DNA of 64,000 bases, from the NCBI RefSeq assembly GCF_001884105.1, contig NZ_MACI01000009.1:22622-86621 (forward strand), given 5' to 3'. Source of the stretch: Bacillus luti (GTDB lineage Bacteria > Bacillota > Bacilli > Bacillales > Bacillaceae_G). A program made the translations under genes and the position numbers. The notes under the pieces were generated by a model. The model did not search any database. It was not told the DNA's origin and saw nothing but the letters and a program-made list of their open reading frames with translations. Shown one piece after another: positions 45,478 through 54,802 of this stretch. How positions within the stretch are numbered: the stretch's first letter is position 1; every line of letters begins with the position of its first letter.

Positions 45478-45536
45478 ATTTGCATTCCAGAATATTTCTC
45501 AACGTATCAAAACACCTCACATTATAACACACGTTG

Positions 45537-45719
45537 CTAATGTTTCACAATAATATATACATTCTCTTGTAAGCGATGCGCAATCCCATCTAAAATTGCC
45601 TCTAAATTATTTGCAACAAATTCTAGTTCCTCTGTCGAGTCACAAGTAAATAAAGGCGCACCACCTGCAAACTTCTCTGGCTTTGTTGTAATAACTGCAA
45701 GAATAACACTTTCTAACAT
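45537..45719 (-). CDS. Capping complex subunit for YIEGIA
   Basis: A 60-residue protein (MLESVILAVITTKPEKFAGG, then APLFTCDSTEELEFVANN and a tail ending NVYIIVKH). It overlaps the stop of the YIEGIA gene by an ATGATG junction, so either of two adjacent ATGs may start it. Small proteins of this type always accompany YIEGIA proteins in spore formers and are named capping complex subunits in family databases. The biochemical role is not known to me. Confidence 0.75.
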   Translation of the reverse strand: MLESVILAVITTKPEKFAGGAPLFTCDSTEELEFVANNLEAILDGIAHRLQENVYIIVKH

Positions 45720-46612
45720 CATCTCTTATCTCCCCTTCCTTTCGGGGCTTCCGATGACATATGGACAGCACTTTCTAACGTCGGTACATTTCCTATTACA
45801 CTTATTGCCTTGTTAGCATCTTTATCTTGCGGAAGAACGAAAATCCCGATTCTTCCACTCGCTAAATCACGCTTTGCTAACGGTACAAGAGCTGGTGTTC
45901 CAGAATCTCTATATACCCCCAAAGCAACTGAAACATCATGTAAAATCGCTTGACGTTGCCCTAAATTAGAAATAGTAACCATCGCATCAATCGATTTCGG
46001 TTTCAAAATAAATCCCATGCCATATTCCATAATTTCATCTTGCCTTATCGGCAATCCAATATTCATAATATAAATATTATCAATATAAAGTCCTGCTCCT
46101 TCAAAACGCAGCGGAACATGTTCAATCTCTACAAGATCATGAAGTCTTCTGCCAGACATTAATTTTTTCGCAATAAAAAATGCGATGATAGCCATAATTA
46201 CTCCAGCAATCCACGAACGGAATCCTATATACGCAAACGTCGTTGCAAACGATGTTAACATCGCCAAATAGTTGCGACTTTCAAAAACTAATGCAATTCC
46301 TTCAATGTATGTATTTCCACGCGGTACGAGCTCATATCCATCTAATTGTTGAAGCGTATTTCTTTCCATATTACGTACATCACGAAATTGTGTCGCTGCT
46401 AACGTAAGAAATGTAATGGCAGAAAAATCTTTTTTCAAAATTGACGGGATAGCAATCGCTCCTAAAGCAGCTGCAATTAATCCCATTGCAATATGAATAA
46501 TTTTCCCGTGAAGCCTCGTCGGATATTGCCTCGTATCCGTCCGAAGCATTAACACCCTCGTTACTGTCCCCGCTATTACGCCACATAAAATGGCCGGTGT
46601 GTATTCAGTCAT
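45719..46612 (-). CDS. YIEGIA family membrane protein
   Basis: A 297-residue protein with about five membrane helices in the first 150 residues and a soluble C-terminal domain. The family-naming motif YIEGIA is seen at residues 102-107 in RGNTYIEGIALVFESRNY. The distribution of this family in endospore formers suggests a spore-envelope role. It overlaps yphA by eight bases and the small capping subunit by one codon, so the three genes form a tight operon. The position matches yphB of B. subtilis. Confidence 0.82.
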   Translation of the reverse strand: MTEYTPAILCGVIAGTVTRVLMLRTDTRQYPTRLHGKIIHIAMGLIAAALGAIAIPSILKKDFSAITFLTLAATQFRDVRNMERNTLQQLDGYELVPRGNTYIEGIALVFESRNYLAMLTSFATTFAYIGFRSWIAGVIMAIIAFFIAKKLMSGRRLHDLVEIEHVPLRFEGAGLYIDNIYIMNIGLPIRQDEIMEYGMGFILKPKSIDAMVTISNLGQRQAILHDVSVALGVYRDSGTPALVPLAKRDLASGRIGIFVLPQDKDANKAISVIGNVPTLESAVHMSSEAPKGRGDKR

Positions 46613-47216
46613 GTATTACCCTCGCCTTTCTTTTACGTGTCTTTCTCTTAAACTGCTCCATATATACTGATGCTTTTGCAATCCAATACAAAATTGCCAT
46701 AAAAAATGTAGAAACGGCGATGATGTCCAAAAACGCTAAACTACCGTAATCATAAGGAAAATGTAGTTTTCGAAAAATAAGTGTCACTAACAATTCACCT
46801 TGTAACATTCCGATATAAAGGGAACATAATCTCAATATGCGATCACCATGTAATAAAACCGATGCATACACAAGAGCACTACTTAACAAAAACAATCTGT
46901 CCATTACAATCCAAATTGGATCATATACTTCTAACAAATGAAAACTTGTATATAACATTGCAATAATAAGTGCCGAAAGTAAGCCATATAATTTTTTCCA
47001 AATAGAATATAGCGTGATCCCGAAAAAAGAAATAATACAAAGCAATAAAGCATTTACTGATACCGTAAATGAAGCAATCGTCACATGTAATGGGGAGCAA
47101 ATTATAAACACCAGTATACAAACGCTTAACTTCCACCGAACAGAGTCCTTTTTCATAAAAAAAGTTACAATAGTCCACCCTATCCAAGCTACAAAATAAA
47201 AAGTATTCCCATCCAT
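46605..47216 (-). CDS. yphA: YphA, integral membrane protein
   Basis: A 203-residue protein with about six membrane helices and a very basic C-terminus (MEQFKRKTRKRKARVIHD). I set the start at the ATG at 47216 (MDGNTFYFVAWIGW), with AGGAGGTG seven bases upstream; the frame extends eight codons further. Position upstream of the YIEGIA pair matches yphA. The function is unknown. Confidence 0.78.
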   Translation of the reverse strand: MDGNTFYFVAWIGWTIVTFFMKKDSVRWKLSVCILVFIICSPLHVTIASFTVSVNALLLCIISFFGITLYSIWKKLYGLLSALIIAMLYTSFHLLEVYDPIWIVMDRLFLLSSALVYASVLLHGDRILRLCSLYIGMLQGELLVTLIFRKLHFPYDYGSLAFLDIIAVSTFFMAILYWIAKASVYMEQFKRKTRKRKARVIHD

Positions 47217-47333
47217 CATTTCACCTCCTATGTTTTCCATTATGGGAACTTTTTATGAAAGTTAATCCCCCTTTCTTTACGCATAGTTTTTTCATATAAC
47301 AGCAACACTTTTAATAAGGAGGTGCTATTCACA

Positions 47334-47468
47334 ATGGGTAAAGATCGCCAAGAAAAAAAACTAAGAGAATCACGCCGCGTTGAATCAGATCGCGACCAAT
47401 CACTACAATATCCGGGCGCAACTGGACTTGATACACCGGAGCAAGCTCGAAAGCAGAATCAGCACTAA
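47334..47468 (+). CDS. ypzI: YpzI family small protein
   Basis: A 44-residue, very hydrophilic protein: MGKDRQEKKLRESRRVESDR followed by DQSLQYPGATGLDTPEQARK and QNQH. A perfect AAGGAGGTG site stands nine bases before the ATG, and a strong terminator follows ten bases after the stop. The YpzI family is conserved in Bacillus and has no known function; its composition resembles minor spore proteins. It is divergent from yphA. Confidence 0.85.
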   Translation: MGKDRQEKKLRESRRVESDRDQSLQYPGATGLDTPEQARKQNQH

Positions 47469-47476
47469 TCATACAA

Positions 47477-47514
47477 AAAGACGGTTTCGATATTGTACGA
47501 AACCGTCTTTTTCA
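47477..47514 (+). terminator. Terminator of ypzI
   Basis: AAAGACGGTTTCG-ATATTGTA-CGAAACCGTCTTT followed by TTCA. Confidence 0.88.
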
Positions 47515-47748
47515 TATTTCATATTTATATCGAAATAATATTTCACATGCGAATCTTTCTACAATTTATTTTTACCCCCTTCTCATTTCCCTTGGCAAAA
47601 TTAACCCTTATCCAGTAATTCAATAGCACACTATCCACATTTTTCAGTCGCAACTTTTACAAGATAATGTTTATATATAGGAATAATTTCATTTTTATAG
47701 AATATTAATTCCATCCCTCACCTTATATCACTAAAACGAATAGAATAC

Positions 47749-47750
<2 letters not shown>
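47515..47750. other. AT-rich intergenic stretch without recognised genes
   Basis: Between ypzI and fni I see no open frame with a ribosome site, no strong promoter and no repeat. The convergent orientation of the two genes makes this a dead-end spacer. Confidence 0.6.
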
Positions 47751-48837
<1,087 letters not shown>

Positions 48838-49986
48838 TTATTTCTTTAATTTTTTCAGTTGTTCACCAATAATATCACTTAATTGGAAAGTAGCAGAATC
48901 AGCATTTGGTTCATACTGACTGTAATCTTCAGTTACATTATTTTCCTCAAGCGCTTCTTTTATACTTAAAGAAATTCGTTTCTCTGCTACATGGACTTCA
49001 AGTACTTTCACTGTTACTTCTTGTCCCATTTCTAATACTTCATTTGGATTTTTCACGTGACGATTTGCAATTTGAGATACGTGCACAAGTCCTTCTACAC
49101 CAGGTAAAATTTCAACGAATGCACCGAATGTAACAAGACGTTTTACTACTCCCTCACGAATATCTCCAGCTTTTATTTCACCCGCAACATTTTCCCAAGG
49201 TCCCGGCTGAGCTGCTTTAATTGATAACGAAATACGTTGTGTATCAGCATCAACAGATAGCACCTTTACCTTTACTTTTTGACCTTGCTCTAATACTTCA
49301 GAAGGCTGTTCTACACGCTCGTGAGAAATTTGTGAAATGTGAACTAAACCGTCCACACCACCAACGTTAACGAATGCACCAAAATCTGTTAATCGTTGTA
49401 CTGTTCCTTCAACAACGTCCCCTTCTTTTAATGAAGAAATTGCTTCCTTTTTCTTAGAATCTAGTTCTAATTCTACTACCGCTTTATGCGAAAGGATTAC
49501 ACGATTTTTTTCACGGTCTAATTCAACAATTTTTACCGCTAATGTTTTACCTTTATAGTCAGTAAAGTCTTCTACGTAATGCACTTCTACAAGTGAAGCT
49601 GGGATAAAACCACGAACGCCAAGGTCCACAACTAATCCACCATTCACGATATCTTTTACAGTAACATCAAATACATGACCAGAAGTGAATTTTTCTTGTA
49701 ATTCTATCCATGCTTTTTCTGCATCAACAGCACGTTTAGATAAAACAAGATCATCTTCTTCTAATTTAATAATTTTTAATTCTAGTGTTTGATCTAATTC
49801 TACAACATCGCTTGCTTTTTCAATATGAACGTTAGCTAATTCACTAATCGGAATTACGCCATCTGTTTTGTATCCAACATTTACAAGCACTTGCTTCTCT
49901 TCAACTTTCGTTACAGAACCTGTAACAACGTCACCAACTTGTAATTCTTTTGAATCCATAACTTCTTCATTCATTTTCTCTACCAT
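48838..49986 (-). CDS. ypfD: YpfD, ribosomal protein S1 homologue
   Basis: A 382-residue RNA-binding protein with four S1 domains (about 17-90, 105-175, 190-260, 275-345), each with the pattern GxVVxxxxxGAFVxxxGVxGLVHxSxI; examples are [20 protein letters not shown] and [20 protein letters not shown]. It corresponds to the short S1-like protein of Bacilli, which is not essential in B. subtilis. GGGAGGT precedes the ATG at good spacing. It is downstream of cmk, as usual, but behind a separate terminator. Confidence 0.94.
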   Translation of the reverse strand: MVEKMNEEVMDSKELQVGDVVTGSVTKVEEKQVLVNVGYKTDGVIPISELANVHIEKASDVVELDQTLELKIIKLEEDDLVLSKRAVDAEKAWIELQEKFTSGHVFDVTVKDIVNGGLVVDLGVRGFIPASLVEVHYVEDFTDYKGKTLAVKIVELDREKNRVILSHKAVVELELDSKKKEAISSLKEGDVVEGTVQRLTDFGAFVNVGGVDGLVHISQISHERVEQPSEVLEQGQKVKVKVLSVDADTQRISLSIKAAQPGPWENVAGEIKAGDIREGVVKRLVTFGAFVEILPGVEGLVHVSQIANRHVKNPNEVLEMGQEVTVKVLEVHVAEKRISLSIKEALEENNVTEDYSQYEPNADSATFQLSDIIGEQLKKLKK

Positions 49987-50285
49987 GGAAATACCTCCCT
50001 ACAGAATTGACAAAGCATTTTTATGTATATACGAAATGAAAACAAAAGTTTTCATTTGCATGTTTAAGAATTTATCATCACATACTCTGTTTCAATACTA
50101 TTCACAAGAAAATATATTAATCCTATATAAATAGTATACAGCAAAATCATCTTGAAAAAAGTATGTTTTGAAATATAATAGCGAATATATTCTGAAAGTT
50201 TTATCCTTCTCTAACTAACTTCTTACAAATTCGCCCATTTGTCAAGGAAAGAGACTCATAATTCACGTATCCTTTACATTTCTAT
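49987..50285. other. ypfD upstream region
   Basis: About 300 AT-rich bases upstream of ypfD. It contains several TATAAT-like words (for example TATACT near 50134 on the minus strand) but no promoter with a convincing -35, and no gene. Confidence 0.5.
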
Positions 50286-50288
50286 ATA

Positions 50289-50325
50289 AACAAAAAAGAA
50301 AGAGGATAATCCCCTTTCTTTACTT
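50289..50325 (-). terminator. Terminator of cmk
   Basis: Minus-strand AAAGAAAGGGGA-TTA-TCCTCTTTCTTT followed by TTTG, overlapping the cmk stop. Confidence 0.8.
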
Positions 50326-50997
50326 CGCAAATACTCCTGAAACAATGCCCATAATTTTTTGGACAACTTCTTCAATTGATAAAGAAGTTGTATCTAATTC
50401 CAATGCATCATCAGCCTTTTTTAAAGGAGAAACTTCGCGTTCTGAATCTAACTTATCACGCTGAGCAATTTCTTCTTTTAACTGCTCTAAATTAGAATCG
50501 AAACCTTTATTTATATTTTCTAAATGTCTTCTTTCCGCTCTTTCTTCCACAGAAGCAAGCATAAAGATTTTCACTTCAGCATCTGGCATTACATGTGTAC
50601 CAATATCACGGCCATCCATTACAACGCCGCCTTTTTTCGCTAATTCTTGTTGACGACGTACCATTTCTTCACGCACAAGGCGATGCTTCGCTACAATTGA
50701 TACTTGATTCGTCACTTCTGGTGTACGAATTACTTCAGAAACATCTTGTCCATTTAAAAATACAAGTTGTGAATTTTCCCCTTGCTGAAATTCAATATTT
50801 ACATTCCTTACAACTTCCATTAACTTCTCTTCATTTTCAATGTCCACTTTTCGCTCAAGGGCTGCATATGTAATTGTACGGTACATTGCGCCTGTATCAA
50901 TATAAACGTAAGAAAGTTTCTTTGCAACAACTTTTGCAACTGTACTTTTCCCAGCTGCAGCTGGACCATCTATAGCAATTGAAATTCGTTTATCCAT
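50320..50997 (-). CDS. cmk: Cytidylate kinase Cmk
   Basis: It phosphorylates CMP and dCMP. It has 225 residues. The P-loop is [17 protein letters not shown], the lid/nucleotide motif [21 protein letters not shown] is complete, and [14 protein letters not shown] binds the nucleotide monophosphate. It precedes ypfD as in most Firmicutes. The gene follows the short ypfB-like gene, with a hairpin (about 51036-51062) between them. Confidence 0.95.
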   Translation of the reverse strand: MDKRISIAIDGPAAAGKSTVAKVVAKKLSYVYIDTGAMYRTITYAALERKVDIENEEKLMEVVRNVNIEFQQGENSQLVFLNGQDVSEVIRTPEVTNQVSIVAKHRLVREEMVRRQQELAKKGGVVMDGRDIGTHVMPDAEVKIFMLASVEERAERRHLENINKGFDSNLEQLKEEIAQRDKLDSEREVSPLKKADDALELDTTSLSIEEVVQKIMGIVSGVFAK

Positions 50998-51035
50998 TGT
51001 AACACCTCATTTTTCACTTATAAAACAAAACGAAA

Positions 51036-51063
51036 AGCAGGTATTCATCCCTGCTTCTTCTCA
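51036..51063 (-). terminator. Hairpin between ypfB-like gene and cmk
   Basis: Minus-strand GAAGCAGG-GATGAATA-CCTGCTTTTC followed by GTTTTG. It could end the ypfB-like transcript or attenuate cmk. Confidence 0.55.
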
Positions 51064-51126
51064 TTTGCTTCACGTCATTAAATCCTCAATTATTGTAGCA
51101 TACTCCTTCATAGAAGAAAATGAAAA

Positions 51127-51300
51127 CTACCTATTCACCGGCAAGATTTCTACTTTATTTTTCGCGACGACGCCTTCATAATAAACAATTTTAGACAAAT
51201 ATTTCACCGAGGACTTATGTATAAATAACAATTGCACAACACAAAGACAAATGAATTGTATTACTAAAATACGAATAAAAATTTTCTCCACTTTTTTCAA
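51127..51300 (-). CDS. ypfB: YpfB-like DUF5359 small protein
   Basis: A 57-residue protein beginning at a TTG (51298-51300): MKKVEKIFIRILVIQFICLC, then VVQLLFIHKSSVKYLSKIVY and a tail YEGVVAKNKVEILPVNR. It has one N-terminal membrane helix (about 8-27) and the VYYEGV motif that I recall from YpfB/DUF5359. AAAGGAAC stands eight bases before the TTG. Its place just upstream of cmk is that of B. subtilis ypfB. The function is unknown; ypfA, which lies next in B. subtilis, is absent. Confidence 0.72.
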   Translation of the reverse strand: MKKVEKIFIRILVIQFICLCVVQLLFIHKSSVKYLSKIVYYEGVVAKNKVEILPVNR

Positions 51301-51413
51301 AGTATTCGTTCCTTTCTACCTTCTATTTACACATTTCATTCCTGATTTTATAAAACATGCAGAGAGTCCCTATATTTATTGTCATTTTCCAAGCATACTT
51401 TTATACATTTCCA

Positions 51414-51443
51414 TTGTCGAATTTACTCAAAACATGTTATGTT
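51414..51443 (+). promoter_or_regulatory. Sigma-A promoter of ansA
   Basis: TTGTCG (51414-51419), 18-base spacer, TATGTT (51438-51443) preceded by TGT, 35 bases before the ansA start. Confidence 0.55.
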
Positions 51444-51478
51444 CTAAATGTATTTTTTACTTGAAAGGGGTATAAACA

Positions 51479-52453
51479 TTGAAAAGAATCCTAGTTTTAC
51501 ACACAGGTGGAACAATTGCAATGGAGGAAGATAAAGAAACTGGGGTCGTACAACCAGGTGAAAAAAATCCTCTTTTAAAATTCATTCCTGATTTAGAAGG
51601 CGATGTCGATTTAATCGTGGAAGATGTGTTCCATCTACCATCTCCTCATATGACACCGAGTGAAATGCTACAATTACAAGTCATCATTGACGAAAGAGTA
51701 AAACAAGACGACATTCATGGCGTAGTCATTACGCATGGTACGGATACATTAGAAGAAACAGCTTATTTCTTAGATTTAACAGTCCAAGCAACTATTCCAA
51801 TCGTTGTTACAGGTGCAATGCGTTCTAGTAATGAATTAGGTGCTGACGGTCTATATAACTTCTTATCCGCTGTAAAAGTTGCTAGTTGTAATGAAGCTGC
51901 AGAAAAAGGCGTTCTCGTCGTATTAAACGACGAAATTCACTGTGCTACAAACGTAACGAAAACACATACAAGTAATGTCGCGACATTCCAAAGCCCACAA
52001 TATGGACCAATTGGAATGGTAACAAAACGCGGGGTTGTCTTCCATCACGCTTTAGTACATCACGAAACATATACAGTAAACAAAGTTTCTAAAAATGTAG
52101 TTGTGCTAAAAGCATATGCTGGCATGGATGATACATTATTAGCAGCAATCGAAAACCTTCCTGTAGATGGAATTGTTATTGAAGCACTTGGACAAGGTAA
52201 TTTACCTCCAAGAACACTTCCTAGTCTAGAACGATTAATAAACAAAGGAATTCCTGTCGTATTAGTTTCTCGCTGCTTCAACGGTATCGTTCAAGACGTA
52301 TATTCGTATGAAGGTGGCGGCAAACACTTAAAAGATATGGGCATTGTATTCACATACGGTTTAAATGCTCAAAAAGCGCGTATTAAATTATTAGTCGCAC
52401 TAGAGAATACAAATTCTCATGAAGCAATTCAAAATATGTTTATGCACGAATAA
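51479..52453 (+). CDS. ansA: L-asparaginase type I AnsA
   Basis: It hydrolyses asparagine to aspartate and ammonia. It has 324 residues. The two catalytic threonine motifs are LHTGGTIAMEEDKET (T12 region) and ITHGTDTLEETAYFL (T-D pair). No signal peptide, so it is a cytoplasmic enzyme. The start is TTG at 51479 with AAAGGGGT upstream. It is monocistronic, convergent with ypdA and ends at a shared terminator. B. subtilis carries ansA at a different locus. Confidence 0.92.
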   Translation: MKRILVLHTGGTIAMEEDKETGVVQPGEKNPLLKFIPDLEGDVDLIVEDVFHLPSPHMTPSEMLQLQVIIDERVKQDDIHGVVITHGTDTLEETAYFLDLTVQATIPIVVTGAMRSSNELGADGLYNFLSAVKVASCNEAAEKGVLVVLNDEIHCATNVTKTHTSNVATFQSPQYGPIGMVTKRGVVFHHALVHHETYTVNKVSKNVVVLKAYAGMDDTLLAAIENLPVDGIVIEALGQGNLPPRTLPSLERLINKGIPVVLVSRCFNGIVQDVYSYEGGGKHLKDMGIVFTYGLNAQKARIKLLVALENTNSHEAIQNMFMHE

Positions 52454-52488
52454 AAAAGCTGTCGAGGTTTCTCGACAGCTTTTTTTAT
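52453..52488. terminator. Bidirectional terminator between ansA and ypdA
   Basis: AAAAAAGCTGTCGAG-GTTT-CTCGACAGCTTTTTTT, perfect stem with runs on both sides. Confidence 0.88.
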
Positions 52489-53465
52489 TCTTCTCTTGAT
52501 GCAATGGTTTGCGCGATCGCATCTCCATGAAATCGACCATTCTCAATAAATATTTCATTCGCATTATTTCCAGCAGCAATTACACCTGCAATGAAAATAT
52601 TTTCAGCGTTCGTTTCCATTGTATCCTCGGCATAAATCGGACGTCCTGTTTCTTCATCAATCCGAACACCCATCTTCGTTAAGAAGCTATGATCAGGATG
52701 GTAACCAATCATCGCAAATACAAAATCATTTTGGATTGTACATGCCTCACCATCAACTGTATACGTTAATGTATGCTCAGTAATTTCTTTCACATGAGCA
52801 CCAAAATGCATTTGAATTGTGCCGTTTCGTACTAATCCCTCAAACTCCGGCAAAATCCACGGTTTTATGCTTGGTGAATACTCACTTCCGCGATACAGTA
52901 CCGTTACACGCGCACCCGCTTTAACAAGTTCTAACGCAGCATCTACACTCGAGTTTTTCCCACCTATAACTACTACATCTCGATCAAAATAAGGATGTCC
53001 CTCTTTAAAATAGTGAGCCACTTTCTTCAATTCCTCACCTGGAACATTCATATAATTCGGATTGTCATAATATCCAGTTGCTACAACAATATATTTCGCT
53101 ATATATATTTCTTTACTTCCGTCACGTTTTGTCGTCTCAACCTGAAAAACTTCTCCATCTTTTCGAACTTTTTCCACTCGTTCAAAAGCATTCACTCGTA
53201 CAGATTTGCGCTTCACTACTTCACGATAATACGCAAGCGCTTGATTTCGAAATGGTTTACGATTTTCTGTAATAAAAGCCACTTCACCAATTTCTAATTT
53301 TTCACTAGAAGAGAAAAATGTTTGATGTGTCGGATAATTATAAATGGCATTTACAATGTTTCCTTTTTCAATTACTAACGGATTTATCCCTACCTTTTGC
53401 AACGAAATTGCTGCTGCTAATCCGCACGGACCGCCTCCAATTATGATAGCTGTTTCTTTCTGCAT
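52485..53465 (-). CDS. ypdA: YpdA, bacillithiol disulfide reductase (Bdr)
   Basis: A 326-residue flavoprotein. The FAD loop is IIGGGPCGLAAAISLQ and the NADPH loop is VVVIGGKNSSVDAALELV; IVVATGYYDNPNYM and IFIAGVIAAGNNANEI complete the pattern. Unlike thioredoxin reductase it lacks a CxxC pair; the single cysteine in GGPCGLA is the proposed redox centre. YpdA reduces oxidised bacillithiol, which links it to bshA and bshB1 in this window. gudB is close by, as in B. subtilis. Confidence 0.93.
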   Translation of the reverse strand: MQKETAIIIGGGPCGLAAAISLQKVGINPLVIEKGNIVNAIYNYPTHQTFFSSSEKLEIGEVAFITENRKPFRNQALAYYREVVKRKSVRVNAFERVEKVRKDGEVFQVETTKRDGSKEIYIAKYIVVATGYYDNPNYMNVPGEELKKVAHYFKEGHPYFDRDVVVIGGKNSSVDAALELVKAGARVTVLYRGSEYSPSIKPWILPEFEGLVRNGTIQMHFGAHVKEITEHTLTYTVDGEACTIQNDFVFAMIGYHPDHSFLTKMGVRIDEETGRPIYAEDTMETNAENIFIAGVIAAGNNANEIFIENGRFHGDAIAQTIASREE

Positions 53466-53509
53466 ACTCGGTTCACTCCTAGTCTTCTACCAATACACTA
53501 TTTATAAAA

Positions 53510-53542
53510 ACAAGAAAAAACCTACTTACAGCAGTAGGCACC
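53510..53542 (-). terminator. Terminator of the amidase gene
   Basis: Minus-strand CCTACTG-CTGTAA-GTAGG followed by TTTTTTCTTG. Confidence 0.7.
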
Positions 53543-53574
53543 TATCTTTATTGTATTCATTTTTCATATATTTG

Positions 53575-54105
53575 TCATCTAAACGAAACGTACATCCGAT
53601 AGACATCTGCTAAAAACTGCTGAAATTTAATACCTTGTTTCCCTAATACATTTTCAGGATCAATCTTTCTTGCTGGATCAAGCGTTTTATGTGATACGAT
53701 ATCTTTTTTCGGATTCAAGCCGAAATTTTGACATAAATATGCATGATACCACGTAAAACGGGTATATGCTTCCCAAAAGTTAACATTACCACCATAACAA
53801 AGTTCTACTCCAATGGCAGCCTTATTGGCATCATAACCGTATAAGTCATTATCTGTCGGCACACCATATCGAACATGATAGGCAACTTCATTTATAGGAA
53901 CAATTTCTAATATTGTTTTGTCATCTATAAATGTATGTGCCGAGGCTTTCGGTTGTATTTCATTAAAATAATCCCGATTCCCTATCGCATTGCTACCAGG
54001 ATTCCCCGTATCATGACTTACAATAAACCTTACTTTAGAAAGAGGAATTCCCGGTCGTGAACTTCCATATCCAATATAGTTACGCTCTATAGGAAACATC
54101 GCCAT
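53575..54105 (-). CDS. N-acetylmuramoyl-L-alanine amidase, catalytic domain only
   Basis: A 176-residue amidase_2-type enzyme. The zinc and catalytic residues are seen in RFIVSHDTGNPGSNA, SAHTFIDDKTILEIVP, IGVELCYGG and IVSHKTLDPARKIDPE. There is no signal peptide and no LysM, SH3 or other wall-binding domain, so it is either released by lysis or by a holin-like route, as for mother-cell lysis or phage enzymes. The start is the ATG at 54105 with GGGAG upstream; a TTG three codons earlier is possible. No other phage gene is nearby. Two small membrane-protein genes lie upstream. Confidence 0.85.
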   Translation of the reverse strand: MAMFPIERNYIGYGSSRPGIPLSKVRFIVSHDTGNPGSNAIGNRDYFNEIQPKASAHTFIDDKTILEIVPINEVAYHVRYGVPTDNDLYGYDANKAAIGVELCYGGNVNFWEAYTRFTWYHAYLCQNFGLNPKKDIVSHKTLDPARKIDPENVLGKQGIKFQQFLADVYRMYVSFR

Positions 54106-54184
54106 TACTACCAACTCCCACTTCAGAAGATTACCTTACTTCCTTATATATGTATTCGGTAGCAATGTCCTTATCGCATATTTC

Positions 54185-54421
54185 TTACGCGAAGAGAAAA
54201 TCGAAAATATTTGATGTGAACACCATAAATAATAAAATACTTACAGCGACTCCATAAAAACCGTAAAACCAAACACAATCTTCTTTCGTATCTAAACCGA
54301 AAAATTTATTTACTGATTGTAATAATGTGCCGCGCTTACTTTGTTTGTTTCGTAATACTTCCACTCGTTCTACAACATCTGCTGGCATCATAAATCTTTG
54401 GTCTACTGTCATTTTCATCAT
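54185..54421 (-). CDS. Small protein with C-terminal membrane helix
   Basis: A 78-residue protein: a polar N-terminal part (MTVDQRFMMPADVVERVEVL, then RNKQSKRGTLLQSVNKFFGL) and one hydrophobic segment near the end (about 52-76, FYGFYGVAVSILLFMVF). AAGGAGAGAT precedes the start; two adjacent ATGs are possible. I do not recognise the family. It may be tail-anchored. Confidence 0.65.
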   Translation of the reverse strand: MMKMTVDQRFMMPADVVERVEVLRNKQSKRGTLLQSVNKFFGLDTKEDCVWFYGFYGVAVSILLFMVFTSNIFDFLFA

Positions 54422-54514
54422 TTATCTCTCCTTAAAATCATTTCCGTTTTGTTTATCTAAGGAGAGTATAGCACGTTTGTTCGTGCAGAACAAGCGTTCT
54501 TTTTTAATTTTATT

Positions 54515-54724
54515 TTATTTTTCAACAAACCAATTAATAATTACCAATATAAAAGCGATAATCGGTCCTACTACAACAGCACCAAATATTAAAAACAGTA
54601 GCCCTTCCCCGAACACCCGAACGATACTTGTTTTTTTGGCTCTCATCGTTCTTGCGAGTTCTCCCTCTAACCTCTTAACCTTTTCTTCTAATTGTTCTAC
54701 TCGTTCCATCATTTCATTTTCCAT
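54515..54724 (-). CDS. Small coiled-coil/membrane protein
   Basis: A 69-residue protein: a charged coiled coil at residues 1-30 (MMERVEQLEEKVKRLEGELA) followed by one or two membrane helices (about 38-66, GLLFLIFGAVVVGPIIAF). GAGGTG precedes the ATG at 54724, which I prefer to the frame opening three codons earlier. The family is not recognised. It resembles small phage-shock- or holin-associated proteins only in layout. Confidence 0.65.
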   Translation of the reverse strand: MENEMMERVEQLEEKVKRLEGELARTMRAKKTSIVRVFGEGLLFLIFGAVVVGPIIAFILVIINWFVEK

Positions 54725-54749
54725 ATACAACACCTCACTCTAATACTTC

Positions 54750-54788
54750 AACAAAAAAACGTGATTCCCTCGAAAGGAATCACGTTTT
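54750..54788 (-). terminator. Terminator of gudB
   Basis: Minus-strand AAAACGTGATTCC-TTTCGAG-GGAATCACGTTTTTTT. Confidence 0.88.
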
Positions 54789-54802
54789 CTCACATTATAA
54801 TA

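Noticed and set aside
50230-50250. TTGACA on the minus strand upstream of ypfD as a promoter -35
   Set aside because: No -10-like hexamer stands 16-18 bases downstream.
53575-54105. Prophage lysis module
   Set aside because: No structural, integrase or replication genes are nearby; only the amidase domain and small membrane proteins support it, so it is kept as a finding and not called a prophage.
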